This document shows positions 52,185 to 62,372 of a DNA stretch of 64,000 nt, in pieces. The notes beneath the pieces were generated by a model, which saw nothing but the letters and a program-made list of their open reading frames with translations, did not search any database and was not told the origin of the DNA. A program made the translations under genes and the position numbers. How positions within the stretch are numbered: the stretch's first letter is position 1; each line of letters starts with the position of its first letter. Source of the stretch: Lota lota (lineage: Eukaryota; Chordata; Actinopteri; Gadiformes; Lotidae). The stretch lies in the NCBI GenBank assembly GCA_026745465.1, contig JACYXH010000278.1, positions 642,478-706,477 on the forward strand. Direction: 5' to 3'.

Positions 52185-52414
52185 CTTTCCGAACTAAAGA
52201 ACACAAGTTGACTTGGAGGAAGGACGAGGACACCAAGAACCCGCCGCTGGTGCCAGGGACGGGCCCACCTGTCTCCCCGTGTATACCCAACAACAGTATA
52301 CCCAACAACAAAAGGATAAGCCGAAACCTGTTAACCGAGTGTCCGAATTGGCGTAACTTAGACCTAGGCCCATAGTCGGTGGAGACAGGGAGGACACGCT
52401 CCTATCGCCGGATG

Positions 52415-52420
52415 GTAAGT
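52415..52420 (+). promoter_or_regulatory. Candidate retroviral 5' splice donor
   Basis: CGGATG|GTAAGTTC fits the donor consensus GTAAGT exactly and sits in the leader between PBS and gag, where the subgenomic env transcript is normally spliced. Confidence 0.65.
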
Positions 52421-52461
52421 TCAGAAAATTGCATGACGGTTGTTATAGGCAGTATACACGT

Positions 52462-52844
52462 TCCGGAGAGCCGGACGGAACTATATAAAACTAAAACTGC
52501 GTAGGACGCGTTTTTGTAATTATAGAAGACAGTTGGACTGTCTTGGGGCCGTGCGTTGGACGCGATAAATGAACGGAACCCCGCCAAAATTACGCGATGG
52601 TCGCGAACTGTATTTTAGAAAACTGTGTTGACTGCGTCGGACGCGTTTTGTAATTATAGAAGACAGTTGGACTGTCTTGGGACCGTGCGTTGGACGCGAT
52701 AAATAAACGGATACTGCCAAAATTACGGGATGGTCGCGAACTGTATTTTGAACTGAATTACGCGATGGTCGCGAGCTGTATTGTTGAACTGATTTACGCG
52801 ATGGTCGCGCATTATTGTTAAACGGTGTTAACTGCGTTGGACGC
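52462..52844 (+). promoter_or_regulatory. Array of NGG-loop stem-loops in the ERV leader
   Basis: Eleven perfect or near-perfect hairpins with 3-nt loops ending in GG. Stem type 1 (GCGT/ACGC): 52499-52509 (loop AGG), 52553-52563, 52634-52644 (CGG), 52687-52697, 52834-52844. Stem type 2 (AAGACAGT/ACTGTCTT): 52526-52544 and 52660-52678. Stem type 3 (CGCGA/TCGCG): 52593-52605, 52726-52738 (one mismatch), 52761-52773, 52797-52809. Nine loops are TGG. An extra hairpin TCCGG-AGAG-CCGGA lies at 52462-52475. Two units of about 130 bp are tandem copies, but the third stem type recurs beyond them. Confidence 0.75.
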
Positions 52845-52917
52845 GTTTTGCATGTGCATTGTTGTGTTTTGTGACTGCACTAACGACTAATCACCCTTCC
52901 TTCCCACAAACAAGAGA

Positions 52918-55316
52918 ATGGCGTCTAGAAAAGAGTTAAAGATAGCAGCCAAGGCACAGAAATTAATGGTAGATAGGATCCTTACGTTCAGCCCAACCAA
53001 AACCGGGGAACCACCCAAGGTGTGGCTCCGTAGACACCGGGACTACAGAAGGGGATGGGAGAAACAGGGGTGGGTGGGAAAAGTCGCTCTAAATGGGGGG
53101 GACACCACCCGCTTAGAGGGAGAAGTAACAGCTGAACCCTATCGGCGTAGGAGGAAAAATCAAAAAGCCGGAGCAGGCCCAGTCGCCGTCGGCCTTACCG
53201 ACCCAGAGAAAAAGAGTACAAACAAGCGGCTGTTAGTAGTGGCTGCGTACGCCCGAGCCATAGGGGGAGGAAAACAGGCAAACGTCATGGCCCCGGTTGT
53301 AACCACCACAGCGGCCACGGCTTTGCCAGCAGGGACTCCTGTCCCTCCTGCCCCCGGCACAGTCTCTGCGGCTGCCCTCACTCTCCACTCCGCCCCTCCC
53401 CCCTCCGCAGGCCACCCCCCCCCCTTCCCCAAACCCTGCCCCCGCCCCCTCCCTCTATCCTGGCCCACCCCCGGCCTACCAGGCTCAACCACAGCTCGGA
53501 GCAGGCCCGGAACCAGGTTACTGTGACGTCTTCCCCTGCGGGGAGAAAAACCCCCCCTTATCGTCCCTCCCAACGCCCCACCCGCCCCCGTCGGCCCCAC
53601 CCCCAACACCGGGCCCAGGTAGGGACCCCGGAGGCCCCCCCAATGCAGGGGGGGTCTATCCCCTGATCCAGATCACCCACGCCTCCCCCTCCGACCCCGT
53701 GATGGTAGCGTGGCACGAACCCCGCCACCCCCTCAGCACCGAGACCTGGCCCACCCCTGTAGAACAGCACCGGCAGGTGGTTTTTGAAAGAAGCCCACCC
53801 CCCACCTCTGACGAGGATGAAGAGGAACACCCTAAACTCCGGGAGATCCGGACCAGGCGTGAAAGGAAGTCCCCGAAAGAACACAAACCAGGTCGTTCCG
53901 CCCTTCGCATCGCCAAACCCAGCCCGATGATCCGGGGACGCAGTGGTCCCTCAGCCACGGTACAGGCGCGGCCGCAGGCAAACGACGTGGCCGAGCCACT
54001 GAGAGGCCTCGGAGCCCCGCCCCCTCAACCCCCAAGCCCCGGGCCCTCACCCGCTGGCCATCAGAGTCCGGAACAGAGGAGGACTCCCCCACAGACGGAA
54101 CCAGCTATACGCCCCAGCCAATGAACCTCACCCCTGGGGGGGACTGGAGCTTCCGACAGCACCACGACTCCACCCCCCGGGGAAGAGGGGCCGGAAGGGG
54201 AAGCCCAGGGAAAAAAGAACAAGCCGAGGAGGAAGGGTCTTCCGAGGAGAACCCCAGAGCCCAGCCCCCAGAGAGACATCCCATGAGAACCAGATCGCGA
54301 AAAGAGCACGACCAGGACTGGTTGCGCAGCCCCGACCCCCTCCTACAGGCCCCGCTTATAGAGGCGGCAGGGGGCTTCCACTCGACCTACACCCCATGGT
54401 GCCACCGAGACATGACCAACCTCAAGGATAGGCTCCCCGACCCCCACGATGGTGGTGGGGGCTACATCCGAGCCTTGAAAAAAAAACAAACCACCGGAGA
54501 CCGCCTGGCTATGGGGGACGTCCGGGCCCTCCTCCAGTCCTCATCCCGGCCTCTGTGCGAAGAAGTGGACCGCAAGGCCGGAACAACCAGGATCGCCGAC
54601 AGGGAAGCCTTCGACCCCTTCCGGAGCGCCTGGTGGGGGGCCCTGAGAGAAGCCTGCCCCACTAGAGTGAGGGGGGCCCCCCTGGCGGGTCTGAGAAAGA
54701 AGCCCCGGGAGACGGCCTCCCAGTACATTAGGAGGGCCACTGACCTGTGGGAGGAGCACACCAACACCCTCACCGAGAGCTCCGACCTCGCCAGACTCAC
54801 CTTCCGGCGGGCAGTAGAAGAAGGCCTCTCCAGCGGGACAAGAGAGGCCCTGAGAAACGTCCTGGGGCTGGGACGGTTCAGCGGGCAGGAATGGCAGGAA
54901 GCCATCGCCCACCACTGTGAAAAGGAAGAAGAGGAGGAACGAGCGGAGGAAAAGACCAAGGAAGAACTAACCTTGCGGTTGCTGAAACTCCAGCTACAAA
55001 CAGCGCAAGAAGAGGCCACAAAGAACCGGAAAACACAGAAGACTCCCGCATCCATCATGATGACCTCGGCCGGGGAAACCCAGGCGGTGGGTATAGCACC
55101 ACCCCCGGAACCCCCAATGACCCAAGCAGCCCCGCAACAGGGCTTCCCATATCAATCCTACCCGCCACCCTACGGGGCGCCCCCAATGGCAGCACAACCT
55201 CAGCCCCAGTACCCATACCCTTACCCCTATCCCCGGCAATCCCCAGCCCCCCTGAGAGGGCGAGGCGGCCCCTGGTGGGGTTTCCCCAGAGTCGGACGAG
55301 GAAGAGGACCACCTCC
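52918..55316 (+). pseudogene. ERV gag, 5' part: matrix, proline-rich region and capsid
   Basis: The first ATG downstream of the leader (52918) starts MASRKELKIAAKAQK; position 2 is Ala, so the usual N-myristoylation glycine is absent. Matrix-like basic sequence continues to about residue 115, then Ala/Pro-rich DNA with C runs. The frame ends at 53526; sequence typical of the proline-rich p12-like region (VMVAWHEPRHPL, RSPPPTSDEDEEE) continues in frame 2 to about 54100. Frame 1 resumes (54121-55338) with capsid: WLRSPDPLLQAPLIEAAGG, WCHRDMTNLKDRLPDP, GALREACPTRVRG, ETASQYIRRATDLW and a charged helix of Glu/Arg. The Pro/Tyr-rich tail is interrupted at 55317 by a solo LTR. At least two frameshifts disable it. 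In an intact virus Gag would build the particle. Confidence 0.85.
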
Positions 55317-57060
55317 TGTTAGATCCGTCACTATGTGAAGCTTGTTGTCCTGTAACGGTTGTGAACAAGCCGGTGAGGAGATTCGCCCAGCCCCTAACTA
55401 CTGTATACCAGACACCTATCCCGCTTACTCCGACACCCCACCCCTGGGCATAACCCTGGCCAGGACCGTGGCTGCCGGCCGCGTCTGTGTAGTAGCTCTC
55501 CTCTGGGACCCGTGCACTTGGAAGTTTGCTGGGATTATTTAAGAGTCTGGAAAAATAACTCTAGGGATATGTTTCTTGAATGAGGACTAAGTAACCTCTT
55601 AGAATCACGATGCTTGTTCCGTCTCTACCGTTGTCCGAAAGAAGAGGGCGTTGTCCGATGAAAAATGGTTAAAATGATTTTATTAGTTGATAAGCTTGCA
55701 GATTACAGGGGGGAACCTTGCATAAAGCAAAAAATACCCTCAATAAAAAGTAAAAAGGGAAAAAATAGAATAATAAAAAGGATACTTTCTATAAGTAATT
55801 TAAAGAAAAGGTTAACACAACGATCACACATGTTGCTTACTTGAGATGAGGAGCCGTATTAGTTGCAGGGGTGAAAAGGGAAAAAATCCCTTTTTGGAAC
55901 ATGGCTGAAAAAGTTATATTAGTTTTTTCTGTCCGTAATTCTTTGGTGGGCCCACAGCTGTAAGCCTTCATAGCTTCTTAGGGCTAAGGGAGGAATCCTC
56001 TCTTCGGAGGGTGGGCGGTCAAGGCTAGCTTCTGGTAGAAATGCGCGGCTGATAGAAGTTTTGAGAAGAAACTCTCTTCTCCTATTTTCTGAAATCTTTC
56101 TAAGTCTTTTTAGTATTTCTTCTTCTCCGGACTTTAGGTGGCCGTCCGGCATGGCCGTCCGGCACGGAGCCGCCGTGGCTAGGAGTCCTCCTATTCCTAC
56201 CCCGGTCAGGCTGTTTTATAGAGCGTATGGCTCTGCCCATTTTATGCCCTTCTATGGAGCAGATATGGTTTTGCCCTTTTCATGCCCTTTATAGATTTAT
56301 TCGTTGTGCTGTCGTAACTTATTTATGCTGACCTCACCTATGCTATCCTCCATTTTGTCCGTTATATGAACCTCCATTTTGTCCTTACACGAACCGCAGC
56401 TGGTGTTTTTCTGCTGATGTCAGCTAATCTACTCGTTATTTTGGTGATCTTATCAGTACTCATCAAACCCTCACAGGCAAGGCCAACTTTCCCAAGTAAA
56501 CCAATTAAGTTATGTTCCAAACAATAACAACACCCCACGTATGCCATAATACATAAAACAGTAATTATCCTCAGAGACCCGTAAGTCACACCAGACCTGA
56601 ATGGTGAGCCCATGTACCCTTAGTTAACAGTGTTATACTATCTCTAGACATAGAATAGTTTGCACATGCCAACCGGGCTTACTAACATTGGATGCAGTAC
56701 ATGTACTTCTCGTATCATAAAGTGTTTCTTCATTTTATAAGATACTCCCAAGTGCTTCAGCATTGTAGCTAGTGGATTACTTATAGTATGTATGGTTACA
56801 CAGTATGACATACAGATGGGTATACAGTAAAACATACAATGTTCATTGGTTATTGGTTATAGCTTCCCATAGGGTTGCACAGTGTTATAGTAAAACATAC
56901 ATTGATGCATGACCAGTGTATTACTTTTAAGCGCGCCTATAGTTATGATAAAACAATGCTTAGGTTTATATAGAATGTGATTAATAAAGAGTAACATCCC
57001 TTACGTCCCATACCTTCTAATATATCTGGACACCGATGAATCAACATTACTTGACACTCC
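55313..57060 (-). mobile_element. Element C: 1740-bp solo LTR inserted in the ERV gag
   Basis: Bases 55317-57056 begin TGTTAGATCC and end ACTTGACA on the plus strand and are flanked by a perfect 4-bp TSD CTCC (55313-55316, 57057-57060). Removing the insert and one TSD copy keeps the gag frame open from capsid into the zinc knuckle, which confirms the boundaries. On the minus strand a TATA box (CTATAAAACAGCC, about plus 56210-56222) and a poly-A signal AATAAAATC (about plus 55677-55685) define U3-R-U5. A 1.7-kb LTR with a 4-bp TSD suggests a large ERV, perhaps foamy-like. No internal sequence remains. A 77-codon minus frame (56152-55919) lies after the TATA box; its role, if any, is unknown. 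Confidence 0.87.
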
Positions 57061-57223
57061 CCAACCAGGATGCCTGAGGTGTGGGGCTCTGGACCACTGG
57101 GTCCGGGAATGCCCCCACCCTGACAACCGGCCTCAACGACCCCAACCCCCGCCTCAGTCCCTCCAGGGCTTTCCCCCTCGCCCACAGAACGGACCGCCCG
57201 CCCTCGGAACCGGCCTCTACCCA
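57061..57223 (+). pseudogene. ERV gag, 3' part: nucleocapsid with one CCHC zinc knuckle
   Basis: CLRCGALDHWVRECPH at 57071-57118 is a C-x2-C-x4-H-x4-C knuckle, the single knuckle expected of gamma/epsilon-type nucleocapsids, which binds unpaired G-rich RNA during packaging. The frame continues through a Pro/Gln/Arg-rich stretch into protease without any stop codon. Confidence 0.87.
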
Positions 57224-58200
57224 TTGGCCGAATGGGACAGCGAGTGGGCCTCAGGGGGCCCAGGTGGAGAGGGTGTGGAAATACAGTGCGGCCCCGGAGT
57301 TCCCCTCATCACCGGCCAGGTAGGGGGACACCCCGTCCATCTCCTGGTGGACACCGGAGCAACCGTATCAACGATAGGGGACCTAAATCAAAATAAAAAA
57401 CTATCCGACCGCACCCTCAAAACTATGGGATTTGAAGGCAACCCCCAGACCCACCGATTCACCGTCCCCCTCCTCATCGAGATATTAGGCCACCGGGGCT
57501 ACCACCAGATCCTGTATACCTCCAAATGCCCCCACCCCCTCCTAGGACGAGACATCATGGGGACCCTCAAATGCACCATCCACTGCTCCACAGACGGAAT
57601 CACCATCTGCCCAGACCCCAAAGACCCCAACCATCTCATGGCCCTGCAGGCCCCTCCACCTCCCCAAGAGGCCAACATAGACATCTACTGGCTAAGGGAA
57701 GTAGCGCCAACTCCCGACAACCCCTCCATCCATGATATCTTCCGGGTATGGAAACCCTGGATAGATGCCACCGGGGGTTACTACCCGCCGCCCGACCAAC
57801 CCCACACTACCCTCAACGTGCTGAAGACCCCCGATGACCAGTTGCCAGCCAGCCTGTGGGCAACCGGCCCCTACGACATGGGACTAACCCCCCAGCATGA
57901 GATTCACATACCCCTGAAACCAGGAGCCAGCCCCGCCTGGATACCCCAATACCGATTGAAAAGGCCGCAGCGGACGGCATCACGAAAACAATCCAAGGAC
58001 TTAAGGAAGCCGGTGTGCTGATCCCCGCCACCGGGCCATGGAATACGCCCATCCTACCTGTGCTCAAGGCGGACGGAAGGACGTACCGTATGGCCCACGA
58101 CCTCCGAGAGATCGACACCCGAACTAATGGATCCCCTGAGAGGGTCCCCAACCCCCTGGTGGCCCTCCACGGAGTACACCCCGACCTGATAATGAGGTTG
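57224..58200 (+). pseudogene. ERV protease and truncated reverse transcriptase
   Basis: Protease: the active-site motif LLVDTGATVSTIG at about residues 42-54 and the C-terminal LLGRDIMG motif (about residue 106). After a linker, RT starts (LWATGPYDMGLTPQHEIHIP, IPQYRLKR). A 1-nt change at about 57960 shifts the frame; the next segment (LKEAGVLIPATGPWNTPILP, TYRMAHDLREID) is the RT fingers in another frame. The palm with the YxDD box, thumb and most of RNase H are absent, and the text jumps to the RNase H end at about 58186. Thus pol is non-functional by deletion, not only by point mutation. Confidence 0.87.
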
Positions 58201-58440
58201 ATGACCTCGATCCACCTCCCTAAGCAAGTGGCCATCATGAAGTGCGCCGGACACCACAAAACCCAGACCCCCGTTGCGGCCGGCAACCAGGCTGCCGACG
58301 AAGCGGCCGAACTAGCTGGAGGATACCACCCCATGTGTGTCCTCGACTGCGCAACAGTGCCCCACACTTCCCCCTGCCTCAAGGATATGCTCTCCAACCT
58401 CCATGACATGCAAGCACTCCTTTCTCCGTCTCAGTGGAGG
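58186..58440 (+). pseudogene. ERV RNase H end and integrase start (remnant)
   Basis: The segment LPKQVAIMKCAGHHKTQ and AAGNQAADEAAELAGG is the conserved final part of retroviral RNase H, including the catalytic Asp in NQAADEAA. It is followed by about 50 residues (LKDMLSNLHDMQALLSPSQW) that look like the N-terminal edge of integrase. The zinc-binding and catalytic domains of integrase are missing; another deletion ends the segment near 58437. Confidence 0.75.
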
Positions 58441-59170
58441 GCAAAGCCGGAGCCCGGTGGCACCACCTCTCCACCTGCCGAAGAGCCAACCCACAAGATG
58501 TTGGCCCGCCAGGCTCTACCACCCCGCCCAGCCAAAGACCGCCCGGGCAGGTCTCCCCGACATAAATGGGTAGCCATCGGCCTACTGACACTGGGAAGCG
58601 CCCTGATAGGGGGCCTCCTCACCACCGCCTCCTGGAGCTCCGGCCACCATGTCCCAAGGCCGGACGACTCCCCAACGCCGGCCCCCATGAACAGGTCGTA
58701 TGCTCCCCCCTCCATCTCCACAAGACCCCACAAGTGGCGACGGAGTGGCTCCGCCCCCACGACAGGACATTCAGACACATGCCTTACCCGATACGGGGGG
58801 ATGAGCCTAGTTTACACTTTGGGATCCAAAACTGTGTTCACCTTCAACCTGTGTGATGTAATTGACTGTGGCGTTTCGCCCGCCGTGCGTATGTATTTGT
58901 GTGTATTTGTTTGAGTCCCAGGCACAACCAGGCTGCCGGTTGTGGAACAGGGGAGGAGTCCCAGCCGGCAAATCGGGGTGGGGCGATGCATGGTGGGTGG
59001 TCCTGTTGATGACTGGGAGATACTCCGACTAATAGAATTCTCAGGTTACCTACCTCACACCACCGTACTGTGTAGGACAACAAGCCCCGGCGGGTGTCGG
59101 GATAATAAATGGGACTATAATGGGGTGGACATCGTCCGCCACCCCTCCCCTGACGACACCCCCAAGGCCT
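58440..59170 (+). pseudogene. ERV env remnant (signal peptide and surface-subunit fragments)
   Basis: After a basic, Pro-rich stretch there is a hydrophobic segment WVAIGLLTLGSALIGGLL (about 58570-58623) like an Env signal or leader helix, then Cys-containing pieces (FTFNLCDVIDCG at about 58830; CRTTSPGGCRDNKW at about 59080). The frame ends at 58914; a second open stretch ends at 59170. No transmembrane subunit (fusion peptide, CX6CC or membrane anchor) is present. This assignment rests on position and hydrophobic pattern. Confidence 0.6.
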
Positions 59171-59291
59171 GAGGATTATGCTGTTACTGCTGTATTTCGC
59201 TACCGTATGCCACTGTGCCTTATGCTGTTACTGCTGTATCTTGCGACCATTCTGTATTGAAAGTCATTAAGGAAATGACTTGAGAGGGATA
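59171..59291 (+). other. ERV 3' non-coding end with short duplication and PPT
   Basis: TATGCTGTTACTGCTGTAT occurs twice (about 59177 and 59220). The polypurine tract AGAGGGAT lies directly before the 3' LTR (59283-59290). Confidence 0.7.
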
Positions 59292-59746
59292 TGTAGAAAA
59301 ATAAAATGTACTGGGGCCTGGCAGGATACGCCTAGCCATGAGGCCCAGAACCAGGAACCATGACGCACAGAGCGCGCCCATGTTTGAAACAAAGGGCGTG
59401 TCCAACAACAGCGGAGGGACCAATCATGCCTCCCCTGTAACTGCCCAGTAACCAATCCTGGGCCCCCACACACGCCCAGGGCGGAGGCCCCGGGGACAAA
59501 GGAACCACGCACCAAAGGAATCTCGGGCTCCGGCGCTCCCAGGTCTCCCCCAGCACGCTCCCAGCTCTCGCTAGTTTTTTGTTGGTTTGTTACGTCTGGG
59601 GGCGGGGACCGGTACCGTTTGATATCTCAATCATTTACTGCATGTAATAACCACTCGTCTGTTAAATAAATGGTCTAAAGACCGACGGCTTTTCCGACTC
59701 TGAGTCCTCTCGCTTTAGTCCTTTTAGCCTCTATTTTTGGTCAACA
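59292..59746 (+). repeat. 3' LTR of the ERV (455 bp)
   Basis: Same length as the 5' LTR, with 2 base differences. Followed by the TSD AGCT. Confidence 0.95.
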
Positions 59747-59750
59747 AGCT

Positions 59751-60560
59751 CGGCTTGATGATGACTTGTAAAGTATACTTTCTATTGTTTCTTTTGCTTG
59801 TTTGTGTGCAGTGCTTCCTCCCCTCCATCTCATGTGTAATTTAAGTATCGGCACTTTAAACCTGAATGGGGCAAGGGATAGCCTAAAGAGGGCCTCCCTG
59901 TATGAATTGATGGACATCAAGAGGTTGGATGTACTTTCTATGCAGGAAACCCACAGCACAACAGACAATGAGATTGAATGGAAAAAGGAGTGGAGTGGTG
60001 ATGTGGTTTTATCCCATAAATCTAACAATAGTGGTGGGGTGGGTTTTCTTTTCTCTAAACAGTGCAAACCATGCTCTTATGAGGTGGATAGTCCAGTGGC
60101 AGGCCGATTAATCAGGATGAAGGCACAGTATGAAAATTGTATAATGGTTTTTATCAATATATACGCACCAAATAAGGGTGCTGAAAGAATATTGTTTTGG
60201 GATACCTTGAATGACATAATCAACAGTTGCAACAATAATGATTTTTTAGTTGTGGGAGGTGATTTTAACTGTACAGAGGATGACAAAATAGACAGGAATC
60301 ACTTAGAACCTCATCCTGCCTCTAAGAGTCGGCTAGTGAGGATGAGTACTTCCACTGATCTGACAGATGTCTGGAGAAGGTTTCACAGGAGACAGCGGCA
60401 GTACACCTGGGTACACATTGGAGAAAGTATATTATCCATGGCCAGGCTAGACAGGTTTTAATGTTTTAAGCATCATTTTAGTACTTTTAAGAGTTGTTGT
60501 ATAGTGCCTGTTGGTTTTACTGACCATTGTCTAGTGCAGTGTTCTTTTTTTATAAAGAAT
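59751..60560 (+). pseudogene. ORF2 of the Tx1 LINE: apurinic-type endonuclease
   Basis: The frame from 59802 carries the APE-like motifs in order: LSIGTLNLNGARD (metal/substrate Asn), SMQETHS (catalytic Glu), FINIYAPN, VVGGDFNCTEDDKIDRN (catalytic Asp/Asn), YTWVH and ARLDRF. The frame ends at 60461; the final TDHCLVQ motif (catalytic His) sits in a shifted frame at about 60519. This enzyme nicks the target in Tx1-clade LINEs. The true start may be the Met at about 59832, preceding CNLSIGT. Confidence 0.9.
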
Positions 60561-61763
60561 ACAAAATCAAAAAGCACATTTTGGCATTTTAACACAACCC
60601 TGTTAAATGATACTTTATTTTATTTTGAAGATAATACACAAAAAAGATTTTACATCTTTGCAACAGTGGTGGGATGTAGGGAAGTGTCAGATCAAGCAGC
60701 TGTCTCAACAGTACACTCTCAATGTCACAAGAGACAGAGCCGGGTCAATGAAAGAACTGGAGTTAGATTTGGTGGATCTACAAAGTTTGGCAGATTCCAC
60801 AGGAGATCGAGGCCATATTAAGGCTCTCACTGAAAATAAATCTGTTTTGGCCAACCTGCTAGGCACTGCAGCACAGTAGTAGCTAGTGAGGTCACGTTTC
60901 TTGAATGTGACACAAATGGATGCCCCATCTCAGTATTTTTTTGATCTTGAGAGGAAAAATGGCCAAAGAAAGCTGATCCACTCCCTTGTCTCCCACACTG
61001 GAAAAACCCAGTCAGAACCCACAGAACTCCGAAGGTATGCAGCAGACTTTTATGGACTTTTGTATAAAAGTGAACATAAAGATGACCCTTTATTGGTCCA
61101 GTCATTCTATAGTGGTCTCCCAAAGGCCAAGCCTGACTCCACTCTGGATGAGGTACTTTCTGCAGAAGAGCTATATGCTGCAGTACAGGGCTTGCAGAGT
61201 GGTAAAGCTCCAGGTATAGATGGTCTGCCTGCTGATTTTTATAAGGTATTCTGGTCAGTAATAGGTGCAAATGTTCTTGCCGTATTAAGGGACAGTCTGG
61301 CTGGAGGGCTGCTACCTATGAGTTGCAGGAGGGCAGTGATAACGCTGATACCTAAAAAGGGAGATTTACAACAGATCAAAAACTGGAGGCCGGTCTCCCT
61401 ACTCTGCACTGATTACAAACTCCTTTAAAAGATTTTGGCAACCAGGTTGGGGAATGTGATGGAGGAGATCATCCATGTGGATCAAACCTACTGTGTGCCT
61501 GGCAAGTTGATCACTGACAATGTGCGTTTAATTAGGGATATTTTGGAAGTCTCTGGCTCATTGGGAATAGGGACTGGTCTTATTTCCATGGACCAGGAAA
61601 AGGCTTTTGACCGGGTTGAACATCAGTACTAAATTGCAATAGAACCGTTTTTACATAAAATAAGGAAGAATATGTCTGGTCTGTCAATACCAGGGTGCAA
61701 TGTATCTTTTAAATTATCAGCCTATGCAGATGATGTAATATACTTTGTCAAACATCAAGGAAA
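60561..61763 (+). pseudogene. ORF2 of the Tx1 LINE: linker and reverse transcriptase N-terminal half
   Basis: After STFWHFNTTLLND a frameshift at about 60630 leads to helices ending LLGTAAQ and a stop at 60877. RT follows in frames 60886-61428 and 61435-61632: LQSGKAPGIDGLPADFYKVF, RRAVITLIPKKGDLQQIKNW, RPVSLLCTDYKLL, QTYCVPGKLITDNV and motif A ISMDQEKAFDRV. The sequence then jumps from EHQY to IEPFLHKIRKNMSG, skipping motif B (about 60 residues). The catalytic YADD box (SAYADDVIYF) follows at about 61722-61745. So the RT palm has lost its middle part. Confidence 0.9.
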
Positions 61764-62372
61764 ATGGACGTCTTAACCAAGGTAGCATGTGATTTTAGTT
61801 TGATCTCCTCAGCAAGAGTCAACTGGGAAAAGAGTGAGGCTGTTTTAGTTGGGGAAGGGCTAGCTAGCCAGATAGTCCTACCAGGAGGGTTGACATGGAA
61901 AACAGGGGGGTTAAAGTACTTGGATGTTTTTATAGGGAATCAAGACTTTGTAACAAAAAATTGGGAGAATGTTCTGGATAAAGTAGAGGGACTGCTAAAG
62001 AAGTGGGGGTGGCTTCTATCACAATTGTCCTACAGGGGTCGAGTACTGATAATTAATAATATTGTTGCTTCAACCCTGTGGCATCGTCTTGCCTGTGTAG
62101 AATCCCCACCAAACCTGATGGCTAAGATTCAATCAGTCTTAGTGAATTGTTTTTGGGACAAGCTTCACTGGCTTCCACAGAGCGTTCTTTGTCTGCCCAA
62201 AGAAGAAGGAGGCCAAGGACTGGTGCATCTGGCGAGCAGGGGTGCCACCTTCAGAATGCGATTCATCCAGAGACTACTAACAGGGCCAAAATACCTTGTC
62301 TGGACACCCCTGGCATGTTCTGTTCGTTTTGGTAATTTGGGTTTGAACATCTTTGTTTTTAATGGATTTTAA
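61764..62372 (+). pseudogene. ORF2 of the Tx1 LINE: post-RT thumb and connection region
   Basis: A 202-codon frame that carries the expected continuation after YADD: CDFSLISSARVNWEKSEAV, LKYLDVFIGNQDF, LLKKWGWLLSQLSYRGRVLI, CFWDKLHWLPQSVL, EEGGQGLVHLASRGATFRMR and FIQRLL. It ends in the stop at 62370. Confidence 0.85.

Larger units (their letters stand above)
51705..59750 (+). mobile_element. Element B: endogenous retrovirus (gamma/epsilon-like), internally deleted, with TSD
   Basis: The provirus spans 51709-59746 on the plus strand with 455-bp LTRs (2 differences) and a perfect 4-bp TSD AGCT (51705-51708, 59747-59750). It has a tRNA-Trp PBS, a structured leader with splice donor, gag, a CCHC knuckle, protease, and only short pieces of RT, RNase H, integrase and env. 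About 1.74 kb inside gag is a later solo LTR. Without it the provirus is about 6.3 kb, too short for full pol and env. The 4-bp TSD, tRNA-Trp primer and single knuckle fit a fish gamma/epsilon-like ERV; the exact genus is not settled. Confidence 0.93.

Noticed and set aside
54462-55368. Minus-strand frames of 124-198 codons opposite ERV gag
   Set aside because: Shadows of the GC-rich gag frame, without family features.
55342-55542. 66-codon plus frame after the gag stop as an accessory viral gene
   Set aside because: It lies inside the solo LTR insert C, on the strand opposite to that LTR's own transcription signals.
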